Shown: positions 53,954 through 61,933 of the stretch, piece by piece
Position numbering within the stretch: the stretch's first letter is position 1
How the letters are laid out: each line of letters begins with the position of its first letter
Assembly: GCF_003432065.1 (NCBI RefSeq)
Contig: NZ_QWDE01000001.1
Location: 1,426,001-1,490,000 of the forward strand
Origin: Mucilaginibacter terrenus
GTDB taxonomy: Bacteria; Bacteroidota; Bacteroidia; Sphingobacteriales; Sphingobacteriaceae
Length of the DNA: 64,000 nucleotides
Reading direction: 5' to 3'
Translations under genes and position numbers: made by a program
The notes under the pieces: generated by a model
The model's input: only the letters and a program-made list of their open reading frames with translations
What the model was told of the DNA's origin: nothing
Databases searched by the model: none

Positions 53954-55906
53954 ATGGAAAAAAAGATACTAATTGTAGAAGATGAATTTATTATAGCGGA
54001 TGACCTTTCTTTTATGTTGAAGCATGCAGGTTATCACGTTTGTGGTATTGCAGATTCCTTCGATGAGGCAGTAGGAATGATCAAAAAATTTCAGCCGGAA
54101 CTGGTTCTCCTGGACATCCACTTAAAAGGCAAACTGACCGGCATCGATTTGGCCCGGCATCTTGGAGAATTGGATATTGCATTTGTCTACTTATCTGCAA
54201 ATTCAAATCAGAAAATTTTGGAAGAGGCTAAGTCCACTAATCCCTACGGATTTATGGTAAAACCCTTTCGTGAAAAAGATGTGCTGGTAAGCTTGGAGAT
54301 TGCCGGCTATCTTCACGAACAGAACGCACTAGCCCGAAGAAACAGCGAGCTTTTACTTGAGGGAGCGTTGGTGGATATCGTAAATGAAAATGGTCCGGCT
54401 GAACAAAAGCTTTTGAAGTCAGCGAAACTTTTGCAATCACATATTCCATACGATTACCTTGCTATCGGGATGAAAAACGCCGATGATCTAGCCAACCGTG
54501 GCAGATCTTTCCTTAGACTTGGATTCAATGAGTATCAGATTATTGGAATAGATGACCTGATAACGGTCGCCGGAACCCGGCGCCAGGAGCTCATGAAGAT
54601 CATGGAACCTTCGCAGGCAGATCAGATTACAGCGATTTTCAACGGTCTATCATTTCGCGAACTTTGCAGCAAAGATCCTGAAAAGGCTTTGATTGCGAAG
54701 ACATTCGGTGTAAATGCAAACCTGAACGCACACGTTCCTGTACAAGGTCACAACGGTTTCACCATTTCCTTTTACAGTCGCAAGGATGATACTTATAACA
54801 ACCGTCATCTTTCGCTCATTAAAAGGTTACAACGCAAACTCAGCCTGCTGGAAGACTGCTTCCGTCAGGCCAGGGATATTCCAGAACCGGCTATCACCAG
54901 GCAAATCACAGAAGCTCCAACTCTAACATCCAAAGGTTCATCTAAGCCTGCTTTTGACGGAATAATCGGGACAAGCCATCTGTTGCTTACCGCACTTGAC
55001 CACCTTACACTTGTGGCGCCTATGGACACCTCGGTACTCATCCTTGGTGAAAGTGGTACAGGGAAGGAACGTTTTGCTAAATCCATACATGCATTTTCCT
55101 CGCGTCGTAACAAAGCCTTGGTAACGGTGAATTGTGCTGCCCTTCCGGCACACTTGATAGAATCCGAACTTTTCGGCCATGAAAAAGGTGCATTTACAGG
55201 AGCCGTTGACCGTAGGATCGGAAAATTCGAACAAGCTGATGGCGGAACAATTTTTCTTGATGAGATCGGCGAATTGCCATTAGAGTCGCAATCTAAACTC
55301 TTAAGAGTGTTACAGGAAAAAGAAATAGAGAGGCTTGGAGGCAGAAATACGATCAAAGTGGATGTCCGGGTAATTGCCGCTACTAATTGTAATCTGGAAA
55401 AAGATGTCGCAGCGGGAAAGTTTCGTCTGGATCTGTATTATCGCCTGAATATCTTTCCGATAACACTTCCATCTTTAAGAGACCGTAAGGAAGACATTCC
55501 CGAACTCGCTGCACATTTTATCAGCAAATTTAGTGAGAGAGTTGGGAAGCCGGGCATGTCAATTTCACCGCAAGCGCTGACTGATCTTAGAAACTATGAC
55601 TGGCCTGGTAATGTGCGGGAACTGGAACATGTTGTTGAAAGAAACGTGCTTTTGACAAAAGGCAATGTAATCGAGCAAGTCAGCATTGTAAACGCAGGAA
55701 ATAAGACTATCGAACGCGTGGAAGAAACCAGGATGAAATCCATAGACGATAACGAACGTGAATACATACTACGGATTTTAAAACAATGTAATGGAAGGAT
55801 ATCCGGACCCGGTGGAGCTGCAGAAATCATGAAAATTCCATCCACCACGCTCAATTCCAAAATGAAAAGACTGGGTATAACCAGACATCACATGAATGGC
55901 CTTTAG
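53954..55906 (+). CDS. Sigma54-dependent response regulator, REC-GAF-AAA-HTH (regulator 1)
   Basis: A 650-residue activator. Receiver (1-120) with D10/E11, phospho-acceptor D54 (LLDIHLKG) and K105 (VKPF). Residues 130-310 look like a GAF domain (LNAHVPVQGHNGFTISFYSR). The AAA+ domain has Walker A GESGTGKE (near 365), the sigma54-contact loop GAFTGA (near 413), Walker B GGTIFLDEIGELP and the arginine-finger region. A Fis-type HTH ends the protein (GGAAEIMKIPSTTLNSKMKRLGI). All parts needed for sigma54 activation are intact. It is co-transcribed with kinase 6. The C-terminus overlaps a convergent small gene by 4 bp. Confidence 0.94.
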   Translation: MEKKILIVEDEFIIADDLSFMLKHAGYHVCGIADSFDEAVGMIKKFQPELVLLDIHLKGKLTGIDLARHLGELDIAFVYLSANSNQKILEEAKSTNPYGFMVKPFREKDVLVSLEIAGYLHEQNALARRNSELLLEGALVDIVNENGPAEQKLLKSAKLLQSHIPYDYLAIGMKNADDLANRGRSFLRLGFNEYQIIGIDDLITVAGTRRQELMKIMEPSQADQITAIFNGLSFRELCSKDPEKALIAKTFGVNANLNAHVPVQGHNGFTISFYSRKDDTYNNRHLSLIKRLQRKLSLLEDCFRQARDIPEPAITRQITEAPTLTSKGSSKPAFDGIIGTSHLLLTALDHLTLVAPMDTSVLILGESGTGKERFAKSIHAFSSRRNKALVTVNCAALPAHLIESELFGHEKGAFTGAVDRRIGKFEQADGGTIFLDEIGELPLESQSKLLRVLQEKEIERLGGRNTIKVDVRVIAATNCNLEKDVAAGKFRLDLYYRLNIFPITLPSLRDRKEDIPELAAHFISKFSERVGKPGMSISPQALTDLRNYDWPGNVRELEHVVERNVLLTKGNVIEQVSIVNAGNKTIERVEETRMKSIDDNEREYILRILKQCNGRISGPGGAAEIMKIPSTTLNSKMKRLGITRHHMNGL

Positions 55907-56277
55907 TCTGGCCATTCCCTTTCTTGACCTACTAATGCGGGAAATTCGAGAAGAAAAATAGTGCAGAAAATCAATGTTTTTCGATTTCCGTAGTTGGCTA
56001 GTTTCAACGAAGAATATAATTCTTGGAATGCTGCTAGTACGGTGTGCCGATCCTCCACATCCATAGCCAACCAGACCTGATAACACAGATTTGTTTCGGG
56101 ATACGTTAAAACATTTTCGACGGTCGTGCCTTCGTACTGCGGTAACGATTGGGAATTATTGATTGCAATATAATGAAGGATCTTGTTGTTGCATCCAAAA
56201 ACTGCCTTCAACTTGGAAATCATGCGTTGACGCAGATCTGCTGACGCTGCCCGGCACAAGGTAAAGTTTCTGTTCAT
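55903..56277 (-). CDS. Small protein of unknown function
   Basis: A 124-residue protein I do not recognise. It starts MNRNFTLCRAASADLRQRM, has an IAINNSQSLPQYEG segment, and is mixed alpha/beta without signal or membrane helix. The stop overlaps regulator 1 by 4 bp on the opposite strand. It lies 7 bp downstream of the 56285 gene in the same direction, so the two are probably co-transcribed. Confidence 0.5.
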   Translation of the reverse strand: MNRNFTLCRAASADLRQRMISKLKAVFGCNNKILHYIAINNSQSLPQYEGTTVENVLTYPETNLCYQVWLAMDVEDRHTVLAAFQELYSSLKLANYGNRKTLIFCTIFLLEFPALVGQEREWPD

Positions 56278-56284
56278 GAGCTAT

Positions 56285-56566
56285 CTAATTAACAAGGCCT
56301 AATATCCCGTTGGTTATCAATAGGCCCCGGTGCCCAATTCCGGTGTCGATAGTGTGGATATACTGGTAGGTGTTCGTTAACTGATCGAAATTGCAATCAA
56401 TCAAATTAACGCGAAGATCTTTTATTAAAAAGCTTTCACCGTTTTGAACACACTGAACTTCCCGGGGATTCAAGGGCAGGAAATCATCAGTGTAGCCAAT
56501 CTGATGAAGCCGGATCACCCAGTTCGTCAGTTCTGAATTCATCTTTCTAAATATCTGAGTCTTCAT
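56285..56566 (-). CDS. Small conserved protein, paralogue of the 34612-34947 gene
   Basis: A 93-residue protein. It shares LHQIGYTDDF, a central IDxxF-type region and YIHTIDTGIGHRGLLITNG with the 34612 gene product, so both belong to one family, of unknown function. I start at ATG 56566 (MKTQIFRKMNSELTNWV); ATG 56542 is also possible. Two copies near kinase genes in one window suggest an accessory role in the same signalling setting, but that is speculation. Confidence 0.5.
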   Translation of the reverse strand: MKTQIFRKMNSELTNWVIRLHQIGYTDDFLPLNPREVQCVQNGESFLIKDLRVNLIDCNFDQLTNTYQYIHTIDTGIGHRGLLITNGILGLVN

Positions 56567-56870
56567 AGTCTGAATTTTAAAATGACTTATACAATGCGCA
56601 TTCCTAAAACACAAGTATCTGAATAACAGTTTATTAATAACTATTTACAAAATTCATCATACTTCATTTCGTAAATCAGTCGACGTCGCAACGAAATAAA
56701 GTTTGTCGTTCTATTCGTCTTTGTCTTCGTCATAATTTCAAGACGTCAACTAACAACGCTATTTCGTAGAATGATTGCTCCCGATTATGATATAAAGCAA
56801 TCAAAAAAAGTTAAAGAATCATATCAAACTGATTTACAAGTAATTAATTACCGGGCACAAAGATGGAAGC
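56567..56870. other. Divergent intergenic region with clustered palindromes
   Basis: A 304-bp region between the divergent small-protein pair and the isochorismatase-like operon. It holds one good palindrome (56754-56769), a degenerate copy (AACG-AAATAA-AGTT, 56690-56703) and a TTTCGTA half site near 56670. GGGCAC at 56853-56858 could be a -24 element, but the -12 part is poor. Confidence 0.5.
56754..56769. promoter_or_regulatory. Palindromic site, AACG-NN-AT-NN-CGTT family
   Basis: CAACGCTATTTCGTAG; the core is AACG-CTATTT-CGTA. It lies 102-117 bp upstream of the isochorismatase-like gene. The left ten bases equal those of the 41081 site and the right six (TCGTAG) those of the 41053 site. 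Confidence 0.6.
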
Positions 56871-57536
56871 ATGAGTGAGGTTAACCATAAAAATTTTAAT
56901 CGTATGAAACCATCACCGGAACTGCTCACACCAAACAATCACACCCTTGTACTGATAGATTTTGAAGGCCAGATGGCTTTTGCTACCAAAAGTATAGACA
57001 TCATGACATTGAGAAACAATGCAGGCCTAGTTGCAGGCGCGTCAAAAATATTCGACGTCCACACAATTGTAACAACGGTAGCAGAAGAATCCTTCAGCGG
57101 ACCTGTGTTCCCGGAAATCGAAGAAGTTTATCCAAAGGCAACCGTCGGATACATTGACCGTACATCAATGAATACTTGGGAAGATAAGGCCGCCTACAAT
57201 GCGATCAACGAAAACGGTAATACTAAACTGGTTTTCGCCGGCCTGTGGACAAGTGTATGTATCGTTGGACCCACCTTGTCCGCGATTGCAGAGGGCTTTG
57301 ATACATACGTCATCACAGACGCCTGCGGCGATGTATCTGCCGAAGCGCATGAACGTGCTATAGAGAGGATGTTACAGGCAGGCGCGCGCCCTATGACAGC
57401 TTTACAATATCTCCTGGAGTTGCAGCGCGACTGGGCAAGACAGGAAACCTACACAGAGGTGATGGCGCTAGCTACCAAGCATGGAGGTGGGTATGGTGTG
57501 GGCATTCAGTATGCCCATCATTTCTTAAGTCATTGA
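56871..57536 (+). CDS. Isochorismatase family cysteine hydrolase (YcaC-like)
   Basis: A 221-residue cytosolic hydrolase with the catalytic triad D30 (LVLIDFEGQMAF), K119 (NTKLVFAG) and C130 (WTSVCIVG), and the cis-peptide region before the Cys. The C-terminal 30 residues extend past the usual YcaC length. Members act on amides, carbamates or vinyl ethers; the substrate is not known. Internal ATG 56904 (MKPSPELL) is an alternative start that would leave room for a downstream promoter. First gene of an operon with a porin, amidohydrolase, DoxX and DUF1275. Confidence 0.92.
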   Translation: MSEVNHKNFNRMKPSPELLTPNNHTLVLIDFEGQMAFATKSIDIMTLRNNAGLVAGASKIFDVHTIVTTVAEESFSGPVFPEIEEVYPKATVGYIDRTSMNTWEDKAAYNAINENGNTKLVFAGLWTSVCIVGPTLSAIAEGFDTYVITDACGDVSAEAHERAIERMLQAGARPMTALQYLLELQRDWARQETYTEVMALATKHGGGYGVGIQYAHHFLSH

Positions 57537-57558
57537 GTAGGTCTTAAATCGACGCCCA

Positions 57559-58914
57559 ATGAAAAACTTTGCTTTTATATTAATTCTACTCGCGTCCAAA
57601 ATTTGCTTGGCGCAAAACGTACCCTTTAAACAGTTGCGTTATGACGAGGATTACCGTTATCTCACAACTGATACCTCAGATAGCTGGTATAAACGGTTAA
57701 AATTCGCGCCTGTTTCCAAGAATAAAGAATCTTTTTTCAGCTTTGGCGGAGAGGTACGTTACCAGTATTTTCACTTTAACAATCAGGATTGGGGAGCCGC
57801 TCCTGAAAAGAACGACGGATTTATTCTGACCCGCTATCTCGGACACATTGATTTTCATGCGGGAAATCATTTCAGGACATTTGTACAATTGCAAAGCAGC
57901 CTTGCCAATGGTGAAGCTGAATCCCCTTCTCCGGTTGACCAAAACTTGCTTGACGTTCATCAGGCTTTCGTTGACCTAAGCGATGACAATTTAACGCTAA
58001 GACTTGGCCGGCAGGAATTATCATACGGCTCTCAACGGCTGGTATCGGTACGGGAGGCACCGAATAACCGACAATCCTTTGACGCGGCAAAATTTATGTT
58101 CGCAAAAGGACACTCAAAGTTTGATCTTTTCTTTTCCTATTATGTGACTGCGCGACCCGATATTTTCGATGACAGGATTAACAGTGGCACGCGTTTCTGG
58201 GGCGCTTACAGCACTTTTACTAATATTCCCTTCTTGCGTAATATTGACCTGTACTACCTTGTAGTACGAAAAAAAACCGCGGTTTTTGAAGCAGGCAAAG
58301 GATTGGAGATGCGCCATTCCGTTGGCAGTCGAATCTGGGCTAGCACAACATTATGGCAGTATGATTTGGAAGGCGTTTACCAATTTGGGAATTTTAATAA
58401 CGATAGGATTTCTGCTTGGACCATGTCTGCGAACATATCCTATACCCTAAAAAGTTCTGGGCTGGAGCCGAAAATTGGTGTAAAAACGGAAGCTATCAGC
58501 GGCGACCGGCAAATGAGAGACGGTCGGTTGAACACATTTAACCCATTATTTCCAAAAGGAGCATATTTTGGATTGGCTGCCTTGATCGGACCGTCCAATT
58601 TACTTGATGCACATCCATATGTTGAATTGAATATCTCTAAAAATCTTGTATTCACCGAAGATTGTGACCTATTCTGGCGCATGAGTAAAAATGATGGCCT
58701 GTATGCTGTAAATGGCAAGCTAATCTACAGCGGCAACCCCTCGCAGTCCAGATACATCGGCTGGCAACTCGGCAGCACGTTAGAATATTCACCGAATAAA
58801 CATTTGTATTTACGACAAGAACTAACATGGTTCAATGCGGGCGATTTCATCCGTGCATCAGGCCCAGGAAAGGATATTCTAATGACAGGATCTACTATAA
58901 CTTATAAATTTTAG
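57559..58914 (+). CDS. Alginate-export-family outer-membrane porin
   Basis: A 451-residue outer-membrane beta-barrel with a signal peptide (1-19). The alginate_export family pattern is clear: FSFGGEVRYQYFHFNNQDWG, the GRQELSYGSQRLVSVREAPNNRQSFDAAK block and a C-terminal aromatic-ending strand (GSTITYKF). Despite the name, such porins in Bacteroidota often serve uptake or release of small anions. Placed between two hydrolases, it probably admits their substrate through the outer membrane. It lies 22 bp after the isochorismatase-like gene and 2 bp before the amidohydrolase. Confidence 0.9.
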   Translation: MKNFAFILILLASKICLAQNVPFKQLRYDEDYRYLTTDTSDSWYKRLKFAPVSKNKESFFSFGGEVRYQYFHFNNQDWGAAPEKNDGFILTRYLGHIDFHAGNHFRTFVQLQSSLANGEAESPSPVDQNLLDVHQAFVDLSDDNLTLRLGRQELSYGSQRLVSVREAPNNRQSFDAAKFMFAKGHSKFDLFFSYYVTARPDIFDDRINSGTRFWGAYSTFTNIPFLRNIDLYYLVVRKKTAVFEAGKGLEMRHSVGSRIWASTTLWQYDLEGVYQFGNFNNDRISAWTMSANISYTLKSSGLEPKIGVKTEAISGDRQMRDGRLNTFNPLFPKGAYFGLAALIGPSNLLDAHPYVELNISKNLVFTEDCDLFWRMSKNDGLYAVNGKLIYSGNPSQSRYIGWQLGSTLEYSPNKHLYLRQELTWFNAGDFIRASGPGKDILMTGSTITYKF

Positions 58915-58916
58915 AA

Positions 58917-60812
58917 ATGAACATCGATACCATCTTATACAACGGAAAGATTCATACCGTAGATTGTGAAAATCCTGAGGCAACAGCAGTTGCCATTACA
59001 GATGGAAAATTTGTAGCTGTCGGAAGTGACAAAGACATACTTATCCTTTGCGACGATGACACTATGCTGATCGACCTGCAAAAGAAACGGGTGATACCCG
59101 GCATCAATGATTCTCATACGCACCTCATACGCGGCGGCTTAAATTATAACCTGGAGTTACGCTGGGACGGTGTTCCTTCTTTGGCGGATGCATTGCAAAT
59201 GCTGAAGAATCAGGTAGAGCGAACGCCATCGCCACAATGGGTTCGTGTGATCGGTGGCTGGAGTGAATATCAATTTGCCGAACGGCGTATGCCTACACTA
59301 AAGGAGATAAATGACCTATCGCCGGACACCCCTGTATTCATTCTGCATTTGTATGATCGTGCATTTCTGAATGGTGCCGCTTTAAGGGCAGTTGGCATCA
59401 CAAAAGAAACAAAGGCACCGGTTGGGGGTCTAATCGAGTTCGGTGCTAATGGTGAGCCTACAGGCATGATCCTGGCGACGCCGAACGCCATGATACTTTA
59501 TTCTACGTTGGCTAAGGCCCCTAAACTTTCTTATGAATATCAAGTAAATTCCACAAGGCATTACATGAGAGAGATGAATCGGTTTGGGATCACCAGCGTA
59601 ATTGATGCAGGGGGAGGTTTCCAAAATTATCCCGACGATTACAAGGTCATAAGTGAACTTCATGATAAGAAGCAGCTGACTGTCCGAATTGCCTATAATC
59701 TTTTTACCCAGCATCCAAAGGCAGAGGAACAGGATTATGAGCAATGGACAAAAAATGTTAAGCTCTACCAAGGCGATAACATGTATCGCCACAATGGTGC
59801 CGGAGAAATGCTCACCTTTTCAGCGGCCGATTTTGAGAATTTTCTTCAGCCAAGGCCTGACCTCCCTCCGACCATGGAAGAAGAGTTAGAGCGTGTTGTT
59901 CGTCTCCTTGTTGAAAACCGGTGGCCATTCAGACTTCACGCAACTTACAATGAAAGTATTTCCCGGTTCCTAAACGTTTTCGAAAAAGTTGATAAGGAGA
60001 TACCATTTGCCGGACTTCCCTGGATATTCGATCACGCAGAGACAATTGACGAAAAAAATATGGAAAGGGTAAAAGCCTTGGGCGGCGGCATTGCCATTCA
60101 AAGCAGGATGGCTTTCCAGGGAGAATACTTTTACGATCGTTATGGCAAAGAGAAAAGCGCACAAACCCCACCTGTCACTAATATGCTGGAAATGGGCATC
60201 CCGGTAGGCGGTGGAACAGATGCTACACGTGTATCCAGCTACAATCCGTGGCTGGGTATATACTGGCTTACCTCGGGCAGAACCATAGGCGGACTGCAGC
60301 TTTATGATGAAAGAAATCGGCTCAGCCGGGCGACCGCATTAGAAATTTATACCCGGGGAAGCGCCTGGTTTTCAGGCGAGCAGCAGAAAAAAGGCAGTAT
60401 CAGTAAAGGACAACTGGCAGATCTTGTTGTTCTTGACCGTGATTTATTTACTGTCAATGAAGAGGAGATTAAATCAATTGAAGCGGAACTTACGATAGTT
60501 GATGGGCAAATTGTGTATGCCGCAGGATTTTTTTCCAAATATGACCCTCCGTCTGTTCCAATACTTCCAGACTGGTCACCGAACAACTACAACCATGGTT
60601 ATTATAACGTTAAAGGCAAACAGGCACTCGCCGAAGTCAGGAAAGCGAAGCTGGCGTTGCAGCAGCAACTAGTAACGGCAAAAATTCATCAATGCTCAGG
60701 CAGTTGTAATCTTCATGGCCACGATCACAACCAGGCCAGACTAAGCGAGATTCCGGTAAATGATTTTCAGGCTTTTTGGGGCGTATTTGGGTGTTCATGT
60801 TTTGCATTTTAA
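58917..60812 (+). CDS. Cytosolic amidohydrolase (YtcJ-like) with Cys/His-rich tail
   Basis: A 631-residue amidohydrolase_3/YtcJ enzyme without a signal peptide. HxH in GINDSHTHLI, plus ELRWDGV, VIGGWSEYQFAERRMP, SAADFENFLQPRP, RWPFRLHATYNESI, IFDHAET, GGGTDATR and KGQLADLVVLDRD. It parallels the periplasmic 46972 enzyme throughout but adds a 55-residue tail with CSGSCNLHGHDHNQ and a final FGCSCFAF, a probable metal-binding element. The DoxX gene follows after 7 bp. Confidence 0.92.
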   Translation: MNIDTILYNGKIHTVDCENPEATAVAITDGKFVAVGSDKDILILCDDDTMLIDLQKKRVIPGINDSHTHLIRGGLNYNLELRWDGVPSLADALQMLKNQVERTPSPQWVRVIGGWSEYQFAERRMPTLKEINDLSPDTPVFILHLYDRAFLNGAALRAVGITKETKAPVGGLIEFGANGEPTGMILATPNAMILYSTLAKAPKLSYEYQVNSTRHYMREMNRFGITSVIDAGGGFQNYPDDYKVISELHDKKQLTVRIAYNLFTQHPKAEEQDYEQWTKNVKLYQGDNMYRHNGAGEMLTFSAADFENFLQPRPDLPPTMEEELERVVRLLVENRWPFRLHATYNESISRFLNVFEKVDKEIPFAGLPWIFDHAETIDEKNMERVKALGGGIAIQSRMAFQGEYFYDRYGKEKSAQTPPVTNMLEMGIPVGGGTDATRVSSYNPWLGIYWLTSGRTIGGLQLYDERNRLSRATALEIYTRGSAWFSGEQQKKGSISKGQLADLVVLDRDLFTVNEEEIKSIEAELTIVDGQIVYAAGFFSKYDPPSVPILPDWSPNNYNHGYYNVKGKQALAEVRKAKLALQQQLVTAKIHQCSGSCNLHGHDHNQARLSEIPVNDFQAFWGVFGCSCFAF

Positions 60813-60819
60813 TCAGGCA

Positions 60820-61245
60820 ATGGAATTGATCAAATCTCTTTTGTATTCAGATGCAGGTAGCCAGCTCAATAACTGGGCGTTATGTGGCTTTCGGGTTTTG
60901 CTTTCTGTCGAACTATTTGCCGTTCACGGCATGAAGAAATTCAGGCTCAGCAACGGCTGGCGGGAGGTTGTTCCCAATCCTTTCCATTTGCCCGAAAGAT
61001 TGAACAGCTTTGTTGCAACCTTTTCGGACACCGTTGTCCCTGCCTTTGTGATCTTAGGAATTGCGACCAGGCTGGTTATCTTGCCTACTATAGGAGTAAC
61101 CGCAGTAGGCTACTTTGTTGTTCACCGTAAAGATGCACCTGAGGTACGAGACGTCCCCTATATTTATACATTATGTTTTTTAGTCCTGCTCTTTATGGGA
61201 CCAGGCAGCGTTTCTATCGACCGTCAGTTATCTTCATTATTATAA
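60820..61245 (+). CDS. DoxX family membrane protein
   Basis: A 141-residue protein with four predicted helices (about 18-38, 65-85, 88-106, 112-132) in the DoxX pattern: RVLLSVELFAVHGMKKF near helix 1, then TFSDTVVPAFVILGIATRLVILPTIG. DoxX proteins are small membrane oxidoreductase-linked subunits of mixed function, some paired with sulfur or thiosulfate metabolism. I start at ATG 60820; the longer frame overlaps the amidohydrolase. Confidence 0.87.
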   Translation: MELIKSLLYSDAGSQLNNWALCGFRVLLSVELFAVHGMKKFRLSNGWREVVPNPFHLPERLNSFVATFSDTVVPAFVILGIATRLVILPTIGVTAVGYFVVHRKDAPEVRDVPYIYTLCFLVLLFMGPGSVSIDRQLSSLL

Positions 61246-61251
61246 TACGCT

Positions 61252-61932
61252 ATGGAAAATCAAAACGTCATCAGGAACACCTCATTGCTGCTCGCCTTTG
61301 CAGCGGGCTTTTGTGACACCGTAACTTTCGTTGCAGCTGGTGAACTTTTTTCTGCACATGTGACGGGCAACTTTATTGTTTTTGCTTATGACCTTATCCG
61401 GCATGCAGATCCGCACAGCTGGCGCAAGCTTCTCAGTTTTCCTTTATTCATTTTATCGATAATGGTCGGTGGAAGGATTGCAAAGCGATCATCTAATAAA
61501 TTTCTCCTTCTAGTCCTCGAAAGCATACTGCTAATGATCGCCGGTATCCTATCGATCGTCTTGAACGTCGGCCAAGGATCTGTTTGGCAATTACAATTAA
61601 TCTCAGCTTTGATTATCATCGGTATGGCCTTTCAAAATACTTTTGGCAAATTGAACAGTAAAGCCACGTATGGCCTGACAACGGTGATGACAGGTAACGT
61701 AACTCAAGCGTCTTTGGATTTGGTCACCGGGATTACCGATAAAAATTCAAGTTCGGAAAGCTGGTCAAGCTTCGGCAAACAGACAGTCTTAATCTTTGGC
61801 TTTTTAGTTGGCTGCCTGACTGGCGCGTTAATAGCACGGCAAATCGGACTTGCATCTGTGTTGTTACCAGGTGGGCTGCTATTTGGCTGGCTGATTGTCG
61901 GCAAGCGATTTACAACTCAAGCCGATCAGTAG
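61252..61932 (+). CDS. YoaK/DUF1275 family membrane protein
   Basis: A 226-residue protein with six predicted helices and the DUF1275 signature: LLAFAAGFCDTVTFVAAGELFSAHVTGNFIVF at the N-terminus and MAFQNTFGKLNSKATYGLTTVMTGNVTQ in the middle. Family members are putative small-molecule transporters or integral membrane proteins of unknown substrate. It lies 6 bp after DoxX and is the last gene of the operon. The stop is 1 bp from the stop of the convergent regulator 2. Confidence 0.9.
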   Translation: MENQNVIRNTSLLLAFAAGFCDTVTFVAAGELFSAHVTGNFIVFAYDLIRHADPHSWRKLLSFPLFILSIMVGGRIAKRSSNKFLLLVLESILLMIAGILSIVLNVGQGSVWQLQLISALIIIGMAFQNTFGKLNSKATYGLTTVMTGNVTQASLDLVTGITDKNSSSESWSSFGKQTVLIFGFLVGCLTGALIARQIGLASVLLPGGLLFGWLIVGKRFTTQADQ

Positions 61933-61933
61933 A

